A stretch of DNA of 64,000 nt from an uncultured Prevotellaceae bacterium (GCA_900318345.1 ONKD01000013.1:47420-111419); one strand, 5' to 3'. Shown: positions 27,634-36,230, numbered from the stretch's first letter. The notes: generated from the sequence alone by a model not told the origin. Program-made: numbers and translations.

Positions 27634-28257
27634 ATGATATTTATGTATAAGCATTGCCTTAAGCGTGTGTTAGGTTTCTCGATATCATTGTTGGCATTGA
27701 TTTGCCTTTCACCAGTTTTGTTGGTGGTGACAATCTGGCTTCATTTTGCTAACAAGGGTGCCGGCGCATTCTTCCTCCAAGAACGTCCAGGAAAGGACGC
27801 AAAGATATTCAAAATTATCAAATTTAAGACGATGACCGACGAACGAGATGTTGACGGTAATTTATTGCCTGATGCGCAGCGTTTGACTAAAATAGGACGT
27901 TTTGTTAGGTCGGCTAGCATTGACGAATTGCCTCAATTGTTTAATGTCCTGAAAGGTGAGATGGCTTTGATAGGACCACGCCCTCTGTTGGTGGAATATT
28001 TACCTCTGTACTCGGCCGAGCAGGCTCGTCGTCATGAAGTGCGCCCAGGCATCACTGGTTGGGCCCAATGTAATGGTCGTAATGCTTTGTCTTGGGGGGA
28101 GAAGTTCAAGTTAGATGTATGGTATGTCGATCATTGTTCCTTTATAACAGATCTTAAAGTCATACTCTACACCATTAAAAAGGTGGTTTCAAGAGATGGC
28201 ATCTCTCAAACAGGTCAAGCGACGATGGAGGCATTTAAAGGTAATCAGATTGTATAA
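27634..28257 (+). CDS. Phosphoglycosyl transferase, PglC/WcfS-like (tandem copy 1)
   Basis: A 207-residue monotopic phosphoglycosyl transferase: an N-terminal re-entrant hydrophobic segment (about residues 10-36), then the catalytic Asp-Glu pair in KFKTMTDERD (D69, E70), DELPQLFNVLKGEM, GPRPLL and RPGITGWAQ. It transfers a phospho-sugar from a UDP-sugar to undecaprenyl phosphate and so starts repeat-unit synthesis. The short form (about 200 residues) is the PglC type rather than the long WcaJ type. A second in-frame ATG at 27643 matches the start of the neighbouring copy and may be the true one. It follows the SDR and precedes a paralogue by 11 bases. Confidence 0.92.
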   Translation: MIFMYKHCLKRVLGFSISLLALICLSPVLLVVTIWLHFANKGAGAFFLQERPGKDAKIFKIIKFKTMTDERDVDGNLLPDAQRLTKIGRFVRSASIDELPQLFNVLKGEMALIGPRPLLVEYLPLYSAEQARRHEVRPGITGWAQCNGRNALSWGEKFKLDVWYVDHCSFITDLKVILYTIKKVVSRDGISQTGQATMEAFKGNQIV

Positions 28258-28268
28258 TTGGTCTATTG

Positions 28269-28889
28269 ATGTACAAGCATTTTTTCAAAAGAGTTATCGA
28301 CTTTGCTGTCGCATTAGTAGGGCTGATATGCCTTTCTCCTTTATTGCTGATAGTGACAATCTGGCTGCATATTGCCAATAAAGGTGCTGGAGCGTTCTTT
28401 TATCAGGAGCGCCCAGGAAAAGATGCCAAGATATTTAAAGTCGTCAAATTTAAGACGATGACTGATGAGCGAGATGACAAGGGTGAGCTGTTGCCCGATG
28501 GAGAACGGCTGACTAAGGTGGGACGGTTTGTGAGGTCCACATCGTTAGACGAATTGCCGCAGCTGTTCAACGTCCTGAAAGGCGACATGTCATTAATCGG
28601 GCCAAGACCGTTATTGATACAATATCTTCCACTGTATTCGGTCGAACAGGCCCGTCGACATGAAGTGCGCCCGGGTATTTCTGGGTGGGCTCAGGTCCAC
28701 GGACGTAATCATTGTAAACTCAGCAAAAAGTTTGAATTGGATGTCTGGTATGTTGACAACTGCTCACTGTTAACTGATCTTAAGATTATTTATCTGACTA
28801 TTATTAATGTCATCAGAGGAAAAGATATTGGGGAAGGAGCTGAAGATATGGAACTAATAGATGATCTTCATTTTGCTGAAAGGATTTAG
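28269..28889 (+). CDS. Phosphoglycosyl transferase, PglC/WcfS-like (tandem copy 2)
   Basis: A 206-residue paralogue of the preceding gene. The Asp-Glu pair is kept (KFKTMTDERD, D66 and E67), as are DELPQLFNVLKGDM and GPRPLL. The stretch that reads GRNALSWGEKF in copy 1 is changed to GRNHCKLSKKF, in a region normally well conserved. The C-terminus (GEGAEDMELIDDLHFAERI) is also different. This may mean a different sugar substrate or loss of function of one copy. The start is ATG 28269; a TTG at 28266 precedes it. Confidence 0.9.
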   Translation: MYKHFFKRVIDFAVALVGLICLSPLLLIVTIWLHIANKGAGAFFYQERPGKDAKIFKVVKFKTMTDERDDKGELLPDGERLTKVGRFVRSTSLDELPQLFNVLKGDMSLIGPRPLLIQYLPLYSVEQARRHEVRPGISGWAQVHGRNHCKLSKKFELDVWYVDNCSLLTDLKIIYLTIINVIRGKDIGEGAEDMELIDDLHFAERI

Positions 28890-28943
28890 GGGAACAGAAA
28901 ACCAAGTAAAGCAAAGAACCGAAATATTATTAATATAAACGAT

Positions 28944-29492
28944 ATGGATATTTTTTTTGGCAAGATTAGATTAAGAGCTCTAGAGCCCGAAGATATGGAG
29001 GCATTGCGAGCTACTGTAAATGATCCAGAAATTGAGAGAATGGTTGGAGGGTGGAGTTTTCCTGTATCAAAACAACAACAGATGGATTGGTACAATAGAA
29101 CCATTAGTGATCCAAATAATCATAGGTTTGCTATTGATTTTGAAGGATCATTTATGGGTATTTCAACATTAACTGATATTGATTGGAAAAATAGAAGCGC
29201 GTTTCATGGCATTAAATTGACTAATGATGCACCCAAAGGACAAGGATTTGGTTTTGATGCCGTTGCAGCTGTTATGAAATATGCTTTTGAGGAGCTCCAA
29301 CTCTATAGATTATATAGTCGTATTCTTGAATATAACATCCCTTCCCAAAAGTTGTATGCAAAATGCGGATGGATTAAAGAAGGTGCATATCGTCAAAGTG
29401 TATTTAAAGATAATGCGTATCATGACGAAAGTCTAATTGCGATTCTTAGACCAGAATATTTTAAATGGAAAGAATCAAATGGCATCAAGTGA
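28944..29492 (+). CDS. GNAT acetyltransferase, RimJ/RimL-like
   Basis: A 182-residue GNAT-fold enzyme: IRLRALEPEDMEALRATVNDPEIER at the N-terminus, the acetyl-CoA binding region around GQGFGFDAVAAVMKYAF (about residues 97-113) and the C-terminal YAKCGWIKEGAYRQSVF typical of RimJ/RimL-like N-acetyltransferases. In polysaccharide loci such enzymes often acetylate amino sugars. The neighbouring DegT-like PLP enzyme starts 6 bases downstream, so acetylation of an amino group made by that enzyme is a reasonable inference. Substrate unproven. Confidence 0.82.
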   Translation: MDIFFGKIRLRALEPEDMEALRATVNDPEIERMVGGWSFPVSKQQQMDWYNRTISDPNNHRFAIDFEGSFMGISTLTDIDWKNRSAFHGIKLTNDAPKGQGFGFDAVAAVMKYAFEELQLYRLYSRILEYNIPSQKLYAKCGWIKEGAYRQSVFKDNAYHDESLIAILRPEYFKWKESNGIK

Positions 29493-29498
29493 GGTTTG

Positions 29499-30518
29499 AT
29501 GAAAGAGTTCGGATCTGATTTCCATTATATACAATTAAATGAGGCGTCTTTAGGGCTAATCAGTCATTATTATCCTGATGCCATTTATTATGCCAGTGGA
29601 CGTCAAGCCCTGATAGATCTATACTATCAAATGGGTTGGAAGCGAATGTGGATGCCTGATTATTTTTGTTATAAGGTAATGTCCTCGTTAAAGAGTGCTG
29701 GAGTAAATGTGGCTTTTTATTTTGACTACCCTTTAAATGATGATAATGAGACAGTACACTTAATACCATTTGAAAAGGGTGATGTATTGTTTCGTATGAA
29801 TTACTTCGGCATGAGGGCTCGAAGAACGAATTATGCAATTCCCATTCCTGTGATTGAGGATCATTCACATGATTTGATAGGAGATTGGGCTATGAATAGT
29901 GATGCTGATTGGTGTATTGCATCATTGAGAAAGACGCTACCATTGGCAGAAGGTGGCATCTTGTGGTCGCCCAAAGGTCTCAAGACTATTTCTCCCCCCA
30001 TTGACAATGATTCAAATCAAAATGTAGCTAAGCTCCGATGGGATGCAATGAGAGAAAAGACATTATACTTGGATAACAAGATTAATGATAAAAATGGATA
30101 TCGAAGTGTGATGGTTTCTACTGAAGATCAGTTCGATACGATGAAAATATCGGCAATGGATGAGGAGACGGAGACATATCTAAAATCATTTGACGTACAG
30201 ATTTGGTATCAAAGAAAAAAAGAGAATCATGCGCTTTTAAAAGGCTTAACTATACGTAATTGTATAATACTCGAACCTGAATGTGAAAACTGTAATCCGT
30301 TCTCTTTAACATTACTTTTTGAAAAAGAGAAAGATAGAAATCGATACAGAGAGAACTTAATCAATCATTGTGTATATCCTGCAATAATTTGGAACATCCC
30401 TTATGAAAAACAATCAAAAATTTTAGATTTTTCTCAAAGGATGTTGTCCATTCATTGTGATGCGAGGTATAGTATCGATAATATAATAAAATTACAAAAT
30501 ATTTTGGAAAGCATTTAA
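29499..30518 (+). CDS. DegT/AHBA-like PLP-dependent enzyme, divergent
   Basis: A 339-residue protein recognisable as a fold-type I PLP enzyme related to DegT/DnrJ/EryC1 aminotransferases. It has YYASGRQALIDLYYQMGW (about residues 30-47), VIEDHSHDL with the PLP-pyridine aspartate candidate D121, and SLRKTLPLAEGG with the Schiff-base lysine candidate K145. It is shorter and more divergent than standard sugar aminotransferases (about 370-390 residues). The start is ATG 29499 after a TTG at 29496. With a GNAT before it and a FemAB-like gene after it, it may handle an amino sugar or amino-acid decoration; the substrate cannot be told. Confidence 0.72.
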   Translation: MKEFGSDFHYIQLNEASLGLISHYYPDAIYYASGRQALIDLYYQMGWKRMWMPDYFCYKVMSSLKSAGVNVAFYFDYPLNDDNETVHLIPFEKGDVLFRMNYFGMRARRTNYAIPIPVIEDHSHDLIGDWAMNSDADWCIASLRKTLPLAEGGILWSPKGLKTISPPIDNDSNQNVAKLRWDAMREKTLYLDNKINDKNGYRSVMVSTEDQFDTMKISAMDEETETYLKSFDVQIWYQRKKENHALLKGLTIRNCIILEPECENCNPFSLTLLFEKEKDRNRYRENLINHCVYPAIIWNIPYEKQSKILDFSQRMLSIHCDARYSIDNIIKLQNILESI

Positions 30519-30528
30519 ATTTTGAATT

Positions 30529-32313
30529 ATGTTTAAGATCATACCATTCGAGCAGAAATCTTTATGGGATGAGACAGTCAACTCATTCAAGAACTATGAT
30601 ATTTATTATTTCCATGGTTATGTAGATGCGTTCAGAATCCACGGTGATGGAGAGCCAATCCTCATATATTATGAGTCAAATTATTTGCGAGGAATATACG
30701 TTTCTATGAAACGAGATTTGTCCTTGTTGCCTTTTACAAATGGGATGATTAAACCTGGAGAATGGTTTGATTTGACATCGCCTTATGGCTATGGGGGGTG
30801 GTTGTTTGAAGGTGAACTGACTGATGAAGAGTTATTCTCATTCAATAAAGAATATCGCTCCTATATGCTTGTTCACCATTATGTGTGCAATTTTGTTCGT
30901 TATAACCCGGAATTGCATAATGCTGAAATTATGAGGCCTTTGGGGTGTGTTGCTGATTTGGGTAAAACTGTTAGTATTGATCTCAGCACCAAGGATGCTA
31001 TATGGAATAATATCATTAGTCAGGGTCGGAACAAGATAAGGAAGGCCATTAAAAATGGTATTACTATCAAACATAGTAAACCGAATCGAGAATTGATGAA
31101 AATTTTCAAGGAAATTTATGACATGACAATGAAACGTGATCATGCTATTGAGTATTATTTCTTTGAAGATACATTCTATCAATCACTGTTGGATAATTTG
31201 ATTAATTATACAGAATTATTCTATGCATTAAAAGATGATAAAGTGGTAGCTGTTTCGATTATGTTATATACCAATGGTCGGATGCATTATCATTTATCTG
31301 GAACGTTGAGTGAATATCGCAATCTAGCTTCCACTAATTTATTGCTATATGAGGCTGCTCTTTGGGGAAATAGCATGGGTTTAAAATCGTTCCACCTAGG
31401 AGGAGGTTTGGGATCCGGAAATGATAATCTGTATAAATTTAAATCTTCCTTTAATAAACAAGGTGATAATCAATTTTCGATAGGGAAAGAGATTTTTAAT
31501 AATGAAATGTATGATCAGTTGGTGAGCTGGCGGGAAGATCAGGATGCGCAATTCGATAAATCATCTTCATTTTTTCCTGTTTATCGTCAGAGCTCTGAAA
31601 ACCAAAATGAACAAATAATAACTATCCATAATTCGAATATTAAGAGCGTAGATAAGGATATTCCTAAGAAAATTGCTGTCTATGGCGCTGGCGGACTGGG
31701 GCGTGAAGTGGCTGGTGGCATCCAGCGCATCAACAGTGCCAACAAAGAGAACTGGGAATTTATTGGTTTCTATGATGATAACTTGGAGGTTGGCGCCCAG
31801 GTATCCCATTATGGTAAGGTGTTGGGCGGCATGAATGACCTGAACGCTGTCGACGAGCCGCTTGCTCTGGCCATTGCCGTTGGCTCACCTCAAATCCGCA
31901 AGCAGATTCGTGAGCGCATCACTAACCCCAACATCTATTTCCCGAATCTTATCGCACCCTCTTTCAAGGTCTTGGATCCTCAAACCTTCAAGATGGGGCA
32001 GGGTAATATCATTCAAGATAGCTGCAGCGCCACCTGTGATGTTACTGTTGGTGATTTCAATGTCTTCAACGGAGCCAACGTCTTGGGGCATGATGTCGTT
32101 ATCGGCGATTTCAATGTGCTCATGCCAAGCGTTCATCTTTCTGGTGCCGTCGAGGTGGGCAACTGTAATCTCCTGGGTGTCGACAGTGTGGTATTGCAAA
32201 TGGTCAAGATCGGTAATAACGTCACTCTAGGTGCGGGCAGCGTGCTCATGGTTAAGCCCAAGGATGGTAACACCTATATCGGCGTGCCTGCCAAAAGGTT
32301 TGATTTTAAATAA
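30529..32313 (+). CDS. Fusion of a FemAB-like acyltransferase and a PglD-like acetyltransferase
   Basis: A 594-residue two-domain protein. Residues 1 to about 350 look like a FemAB-type GNAT domain (SQGRNKIRKAIKNG near 164-177, MHYHLSGTLSEYRNLASTNLL near 252-272, GLGSGNDNLYKFKSSF near 293-308), a fold that transfers amino acids or other acyl groups. From about residue 381 (IAVYGAGGLGREVAGG) to the end it is a complete PglD/NeuD-like protein: a Rossmann-like N-terminal part and a left-handed beta-helix of hexapeptide repeats ending YIGVPAKRFDFK. The second domain is a paralogue of the separate gene at 39133. DNA before about 31670 is AT-rich and after it GC-rich, so the fusion point coincides with a composition break. 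Confidence 0.85.
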   Translation: MFKIIPFEQKSLWDETVNSFKNYDIYYFHGYVDAFRIHGDGEPILIYYESNYLRGIYVSMKRDLSLLPFTNGMIKPGEWFDLTSPYGYGGWLFEGELTDEELFSFNKEYRSYMLVHHYVCNFVRYNPELHNAEIMRPLGCVADLGKTVSIDLSTKDAIWNNIISQGRNKIRKAIKNGITIKHSKPNRELMKIFKEIYDMTMKRDHAIEYYFFEDTFYQSLLDNLINYTELFYALKDDKVVAVSIMLYTNGRMHYHLSGTLSEYRNLASTNLLLYEAALWGNSMGLKSFHLGGGLGSGNDNLYKFKSSFNKQGDNQFSIGKEIFNNEMYDQLVSWREDQDAQFDKSSSFFPVYRQSSENQNEQIITIHNSNIKSVDKDIPKKIAVYGAGGLGREVAGGIQRINSANKENWEFIGFYDDNLEVGAQVSHYGKVLGGMNDLNAVDEPLALAIAVGSPQIRKQIRERITNPNIYFPNLIAPSFKVLDPQTFKMGQGNIIQDSCSATCDVTVGDFNVFNGANVLGHDVVIGDFNVLMPSVHLSGAVEVGNCNLLGVDSVVLQMVKIGNNVTLGAGSVLMVKPKDGNTYIGVPAKRFDFK

Positions 32314-32333
32314 AGAAGTAAATCCTAAAAAAT

Positions 32334-33092
32334 ATGGAAACCAACTATAATCCCTTTTCACTCGCTGGCAAGACGGTGCTCATCACCGGTGCTTCATCAG
32401 GCATAGGCCAAGCAACGGCTATCGCTTGCTCACGCATGGGCGCTCGTGTTGTCGTGACCGCACGCAACCAGGAGCGTTTGCAGCAAACCTTCAGCCAACT
32501 CAACCCCGCTGTCGAGGGCCACATGCAGCAGCTTGCCGACCTGACTTCACAAGACGAGTTAGAAAACCTGCTCACGATGCTGCCACCGCTTGACGGTGCG
32601 GTATTGTCTGCCGGCAATTCGACGACCCTGCCCTTGCAGTTTGGCTCTCGCGAGAAGTTTGACGAGATGTTCAATGTCAACTTCTTTGCTCCGGTTGAAT
32701 TGTTACGCCTCTTATACAAGAAAAAACGCCTCAACAAGGGAGCCTCTGTCGTTTTGCTTGCTTCAATCGGCGGCACCCATAGCTTCATGCCGGGCAATGG
32801 TGTGTATGGGGCATCCAAGGCGGCTCTCAACTCAATCATGAAATATGCCGCTCGTGAGTACGCTTCACGCCGGGTAAGGGTCAACAGCATCTGCCCGGGT
32901 ATGGTTGACACTCCTCTCATCCATCGGGGAACAATCACCGAGGAGCAACTGGCCGAGGACGCGAAGAAGTATCCCCTGGGACGCTATGGTGTGCCCGATG
33001 ATATCGCTAACGGGGCTCTTTTCCTCCTCAGTGACGCTTCAAGCTGGCTCACGGGTCACGATTTGGTGATCGATGGCGGTTTTTCCATATGA
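32334..33092 (+). CDS. Short-chain dehydrogenase, FabG-like
   Basis: A 252-residue classical SDR: cofactor loop TGASSGIG (residues 18-25), NNAG-like LSAGN at about 91-95, and the catalytic set S144, Y158, K162. The C-terminal LSDASSWLTGHDLVIDGGF is the usual FabG-like ending. FabG enzymes reduce 3-ketoacyl-ACP to 3-hydroxyacyl-ACP with NADPH. In this setting, directly before two ACPs, an acyl ligase and a FabH-like ketosynthase, reduction of a beta-ketoacyl-ACP is the most likely role. A sugar-nucleotide ketoreductase cannot be excluded. It begins 20 bases after the FemAB-PglD fusion gene. Confidence 0.82.
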   Translation: METNYNPFSLAGKTVLITGASSGIGQATAIACSRMGARVVVTARNQERLQQTFSQLNPAVEGHMQQLADLTSQDELENLLTMLPPLDGAVLSAGNSTTLPLQFGSREKFDEMFNVNFFAPVELLRLLYKKKRLNKGASVVLLASIGGTHSFMPGNGVYGASKAALNSIMKYAAREYASRRVRVNSICPGMVDTPLIHRGTITEEQLAEDAKKYPLGRYGVPDDIANGALFLLSDASSWLTGHDLVIDGGFSI

Positions 33093-33107
33093 TTTTTTGG
33101 CACATCT

Positions 33108-33138
33108 TTTGCAGTTTTAAAAAATAGGTGTACTTTTG
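33108..33138 (+). promoter_or_regulatory. Internal promoter before the first ACP gene
   Basis: TTTG at 33108-33111, exactly 19 bases, then TACTTTTG at 33131-33138: a perfect Bacteroidetes TTTG-N19-TAnnTTTG promoter, 58 bases before the ACP start codon. It would let the acyl-ACP module be transcribed separately from the rest of the locus. Confidence 0.75.
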
Positions 33139-33196
33139 TGGCTGTTTTTTACTAAAGTGACTATTCTGCTTATTTGAGAAGAACGCAATACAAGCT

Positions 33197-33427
33197 ATGA
33201 ATATAAATGAATTTATAGAAAATTTTGCTGATCAGTTTGATGAGACTGATGTGGCATCTTTTACCCCTGAGACCAAATTCAAGCAACTTGACGAATGGTC
33301 ATCATTGACCGCTCTCTCTATCATCGCAATGGTTGACGATGAATATGATGTCATTATTAAGGGTAATGATATCTTGAATTCTGAGACAATTCAGGATTTA
33401 TACAATATTATTGAAAAGAAGCAATAA
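33197..33427 (+). CDS. Acyl carrier protein (copy 1, SSL-type)
   Basis: A 76-residue acidic four-helix ACP. The phosphopantetheine site reads DEWSSL with S36 as the expected attachment serine. The aspartate of the usual DSL motif is replaced by serine. It is a close relative of the ACP at 39938 (shared NxxxFIENFADxFDETD opening and EEYDV segment). It probably carries the acyl chain built or loaded by the neighbouring ketosynthase, reductase and ligase. A good promoter lies just upstream and a second, different ACP follows 20 bases downstream. Confidence 0.88.
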   Translation: MNINEFIENFADQFDETDVASFTPETKFKQLDEWSSLTALSIIAMVDDEYDVIIKGNDILNSETIQDLYNIIEKKQ

Positions 33428-33447
33428 TTTGTTGCTCTTTCTTTTGA

Positions 33448-33678
33448 ATGGAACAGCGGGTTAAAGCAATCATCGCCAGGGTCTTGAATGTCGAGATCGG
33501 CGCTATCACCGACGACCTCTCATCAGGAGATATTCCTCAATGGGATTCTGTCGGCAACCTAGCAATAATAAGTACCATTGAGCAGGAATTGGACATTGAG
33601 TTCCCGCTCGAAGATTTATTCGATCTGACCTCAGTACGCTCACTCGTCGACGAGGTCAATCAGCTGATGAATGTTTGA
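33448..33678 (+). CDS. Acyl carrier protein (copy 2, DSV-type)
   Basis: A 76-residue ACP with the phosphopantetheine site QWDSVGNL (S34), helix II LAIISTIEQELDIEFPLEDL, and the usual acidic character. It is not closely similar to its neighbour at 33197. Its end overlaps the start of the acyl-AMP ligase by 8 bases, which suggests translational coupling and that this ACP is the ligase's partner: the ligase would activate a free acid as acyl-AMP and load it on S34. That pairing is inference from gene order. Confidence 0.88.
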   Translation: MEQRVKAIIARVLNVEIGAITDDLSSGDIPQWDSVGNLAIISTIEQELDIEFPLEDLFDLTSVRSLVDEVNQLMNV

Positions 33679-35137
33679 TGCTCCCCACAGCCAAGTGCTT
33701 CGCTTGATCGCGGCACATGCTGTAAACACCCCCGATAAGGTCGCCCTTGTCTCGGGATCACGTCGTGTCACCTACGCCCAATTGGCAGCCAATGTCGAGG
33801 GCGCGGCAGCCTATCTACATGCCCATGGAATACAGCCCGGCGACCACATCCTGTTGTCGGCTCAAAAGGAACTGGAGTTTGTCTATCTCTATTTGGGCGC
33901 CCATCTATTGGGTGTTGTCAACGTTGTAGTCGATGCTGCGGCTCCACGAGAGCGCCTGGATTACATCGTGGGGATTGTCAAGCCCGTAGCCCTGTTCGGT
34001 ACAGCCGTTGATGCCACCGGCTATAATTTTACGCCTTTCAACGAGGTTACTTTCGACAACACTGCTCTAGATAGCAAGGTTTTGCCATCCCTCAAACACA
34101 CCGACGTTGCCGACGTGATGTTCACCACAGGAACCACCGGCGTGCCTAAGGGAGTGTACCTTTCCCATGCTAATATCGCCGGCTCTGCCAGCAATACCAA
34201 TGGTTTCATTGGCACTTGTGCCCACGATATCGAGGCTTTGGCCTTGCCGTTGAGCCATTCTTTCGGTCTAGGCCGTTTGCGCTGTGTGCTCACCGTTGGG
34301 GCAACGCTGGTTCTTGTCGGTAACTTTGCCAACCTCAAGGTCTTCTTCAATGTCATTGCCCAGGAACACGTGACTGGATTTGGCATGGTTCCCGCCGTGT
34401 GGCAATACATCAAGCGACTGAGTGGCAAGCGGATAGGGCAGTTTGCCGACCAATTACGGTATATCGAGATTGGCAGTGCGGCTTTGCCTGTCGAGGATAA
34501 GCGCTTGCTCATGGAACTGTTCCCTCACACCCGCATTTGCATGCACTATGGACTCACCGAGGCCTCTAGAGCCATGTTTTGCGAGTTCCATGAGAGCGCC
34601 GATAACCTTGAATCCATCGGGCATCCGGCCTCCAATCTGGTCGAGGTGTGCATCCTTGATGACCAGGGCGAGCCTGTCGCCGATGGCATCGACGGGGAGA
34701 TCTGCGTGAGGGGCAACATGGTCGTTTCATCCTACTTTTTGGATACCGATAACGATGGCAGTTTCTTTGGCGATTGGTTCAGGACAGGCGACTGGGGCCA
34801 TCGCGGTACAGACGGCTGTTACTACTTGACTGGCCGCAAAAAGGAATTAATCAATGTGGGCGGAGAGAAAGTCAGCCCTGTCACCATCGAGAGAGCCATT
34901 ACCTCGCTCGGAGTGGCCGATTGCGCTTGCATTGCCATCCCTGACCCTAACGGCGTGCTTGGTGAGGTGCCCAAGGCATTCTTGCTCAAGGGTGGTGTCG
35001 AGATCGACATCGATGAGCTCAAGCAAAAACTCTCGCAGTTGCTTCCGCCTCACGAGATCCCCGTTCAATGGGAATGGGTGGATGAATTGCCTCGCACATC
35101 ATCAGGCAAGATCCAGCGACTCAAATTGAAAAAATAA
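33671..35137 (+). CDS. Acyl-AMP ligase (ANL superfamily)
   Basis: A 488-residue adenylate-forming enzyme. The phosphate-binding loop is FTTGTTGVPK (residues 151-160). Further motifs are MHYGLTEASRAMF (A5-like region), WFRTGDWG (A7), LTGRKKELINVGGEKVSP (A8) and the C-terminal catalytic lysine in SSGKIQ (K480). It activates a carboxylic acid with ATP and transfers it to CoA or an ACP. The 8-base overlap with the ACP at 33448 points to ACP loading. It is a single adenylation module without condensation domains, so not an NRPS. The acid substrate is unknown. Confidence 0.9.
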   Translation: MFDAPHSQVLRLIAAHAVNTPDKVALVSGSRRVTYAQLAANVEGAAAYLHAHGIQPGDHILLSAQKELEFVYLYLGAHLLGVVNVVVDAAAPRERLDYIVGIVKPVALFGTAVDATGYNFTPFNEVTFDNTALDSKVLPSLKHTDVADVMFTTGTTGVPKGVYLSHANIAGSASNTNGFIGTCAHDIEALALPLSHSFGLGRLRCVLTVGATLVLVGNFANLKVFFNVIAQEHVTGFGMVPAVWQYIKRLSGKRIGQFADQLRYIEIGSAALPVEDKRLLMELFPHTRICMHYGLTEASRAMFCEFHESADNLESIGHPASNLVEVCILDDQGEPVADGIDGEICVRGNMVVSSYFLDTDNDGSFFGDWFRTGDWGHRGTDGCYYLTGRKKELINVGGEKVSPVTIERAITSLGVADCACIAIPDPNGVLGEVPKAFLLKGGVEIDIDELKQKLSQLLPPHEIPVQWEWVDELPRTSSGKIQRLKLKK

Positions 35138-35148
35138 CACATGATAAT

Positions 35149-36210
35149 ATGTCACAATTAACGATTAACAATGTTCGCATTGCGGGTATGAGCGCATGCG
35201 TCCCTGCTACAGTCGAGGAAAACCTCAGTCTGCCCATCTACAAGGAGCAGAGCGATGCCCTCAAAGTCATTGCATCAACCGGCATTGAGCGCCATCACAA
35301 GGTGGATGCGGGAACGACCGCCTCTGATCTCTCTGTTAAGGCGGTCGAGGCCCTTCTTGAGAATATGGGCTGGCAGCCACAGGATATTGACTGTTTTGCC
35401 TATGTGTGCACGTCAAGGGATTATATCGCTCCACAAACGGCTTGCGTGCTTCAGGACCGCCTCAAGTTGCGCAGCGACTGCTGTGTGTTTGACCTTCCCT
35501 TCGGTTGCTCAGGCTGGGTTTACGGCATGAGCATCGTTGGCTCGCTCATGTCCCATGGCACATTCAAGCGTGCTATCCTGGTCGCAGCCGAGACCAACAC
35601 CCAAAACCGCAACCCGCTAGACACGACCGTGCGCCCGCTCTTCGGCGACGCAGCTACTGCAACGGCCCTGGAGTATGACGAGCAGCGCGCTCGCCCAATG
35701 AATTTCATGTACGGTGTCGATGGCAGCGGTTTCCAGGCTGTGTGGGCACCTTATGGTGGAATGCGCAATCCTGTCACGCCCGAGGCTTTGCAGGAAAAGG
35801 AAGTCGCACCTGGCGTTTTCCGCCGCGATGTGGACATGGTTGTCAACGGCATGGACGTCTTCGGCTTTGCCATCAAGCGTCCGCCGCAATCTCTCAAGGA
35901 GCTCATAGCCACATTCAACATCGATGTGGAAACCGTTGACTTGCTGTTGCTGCACCAGGCTAACAAGTTCATCGATGAGAAAATACGCAAATCAGTGAAG
36001 ATACCGCCCGAGAAAACCCCCTATTGCTTGGAGGAATACGGCAATGTCACCAGTGCCTCAATCCCGTTGACCATGGTTTCGCGTTGCCGTGAGACCCTAG
36101 CCGGGGAGGATCGTCATTGTCTGGCATGTGGCTTTGGAGTTGGTTTGGCATGGGCCAGCATGGAGTTTTATGCTGGTGATGTGAAAATCAGTGAGGTAAT
36201 CACTTACTAA
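35149..36210 (+). CDS. FabH-like 3-oxoacyl-ACP synthase III (copy 1)
   Basis: A 353-residue ketosynthase III with the full catalytic triad: C120 in LPFGCSGW, H269 in LLHQANKF and N299 in EEYGNVTS. FabH-type enzymes condense a small acyl-CoA or acyl-ACP with malonyl-ACP, or make C-O/C-N bonds in specialised pathways. The position after a ligase and two ACPs and the divergence from housekeeping FabH (about 330 residues) suggest a dedicated role in making the decoration's acyl group. It is paralogous to the gene at 40284. Confidence 0.9.
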   Translation: MSQLTINNVRIAGMSACVPATVEENLSLPIYKEQSDALKVIASTGIERHHKVDAGTTASDLSVKAVEALLENMGWQPQDIDCFAYVCTSRDYIAPQTACVLQDRLKLRSDCCVFDLPFGCSGWVYGMSIVGSLMSHGTFKRAILVAAETNTQNRNPLDTTVRPLFGDAATATALEYDEQRARPMNFMYGVDGSGFQAVWAPYGGMRNPVTPEALQEKEVAPGVFRRDVDMVVNGMDVFGFAIKRPPQSLKELIATFNIDVETVDLLLLHQANKFIDEKIRKSVKIPPEKTPYCLEEYGNVTSASIPLTMVSRCRETLAGEDRHCLACGFGVGLAWASMEFYAGDVKISEVITY

Positions 36211-36230
36211 CCCTAATTTGAGGTAAAACT

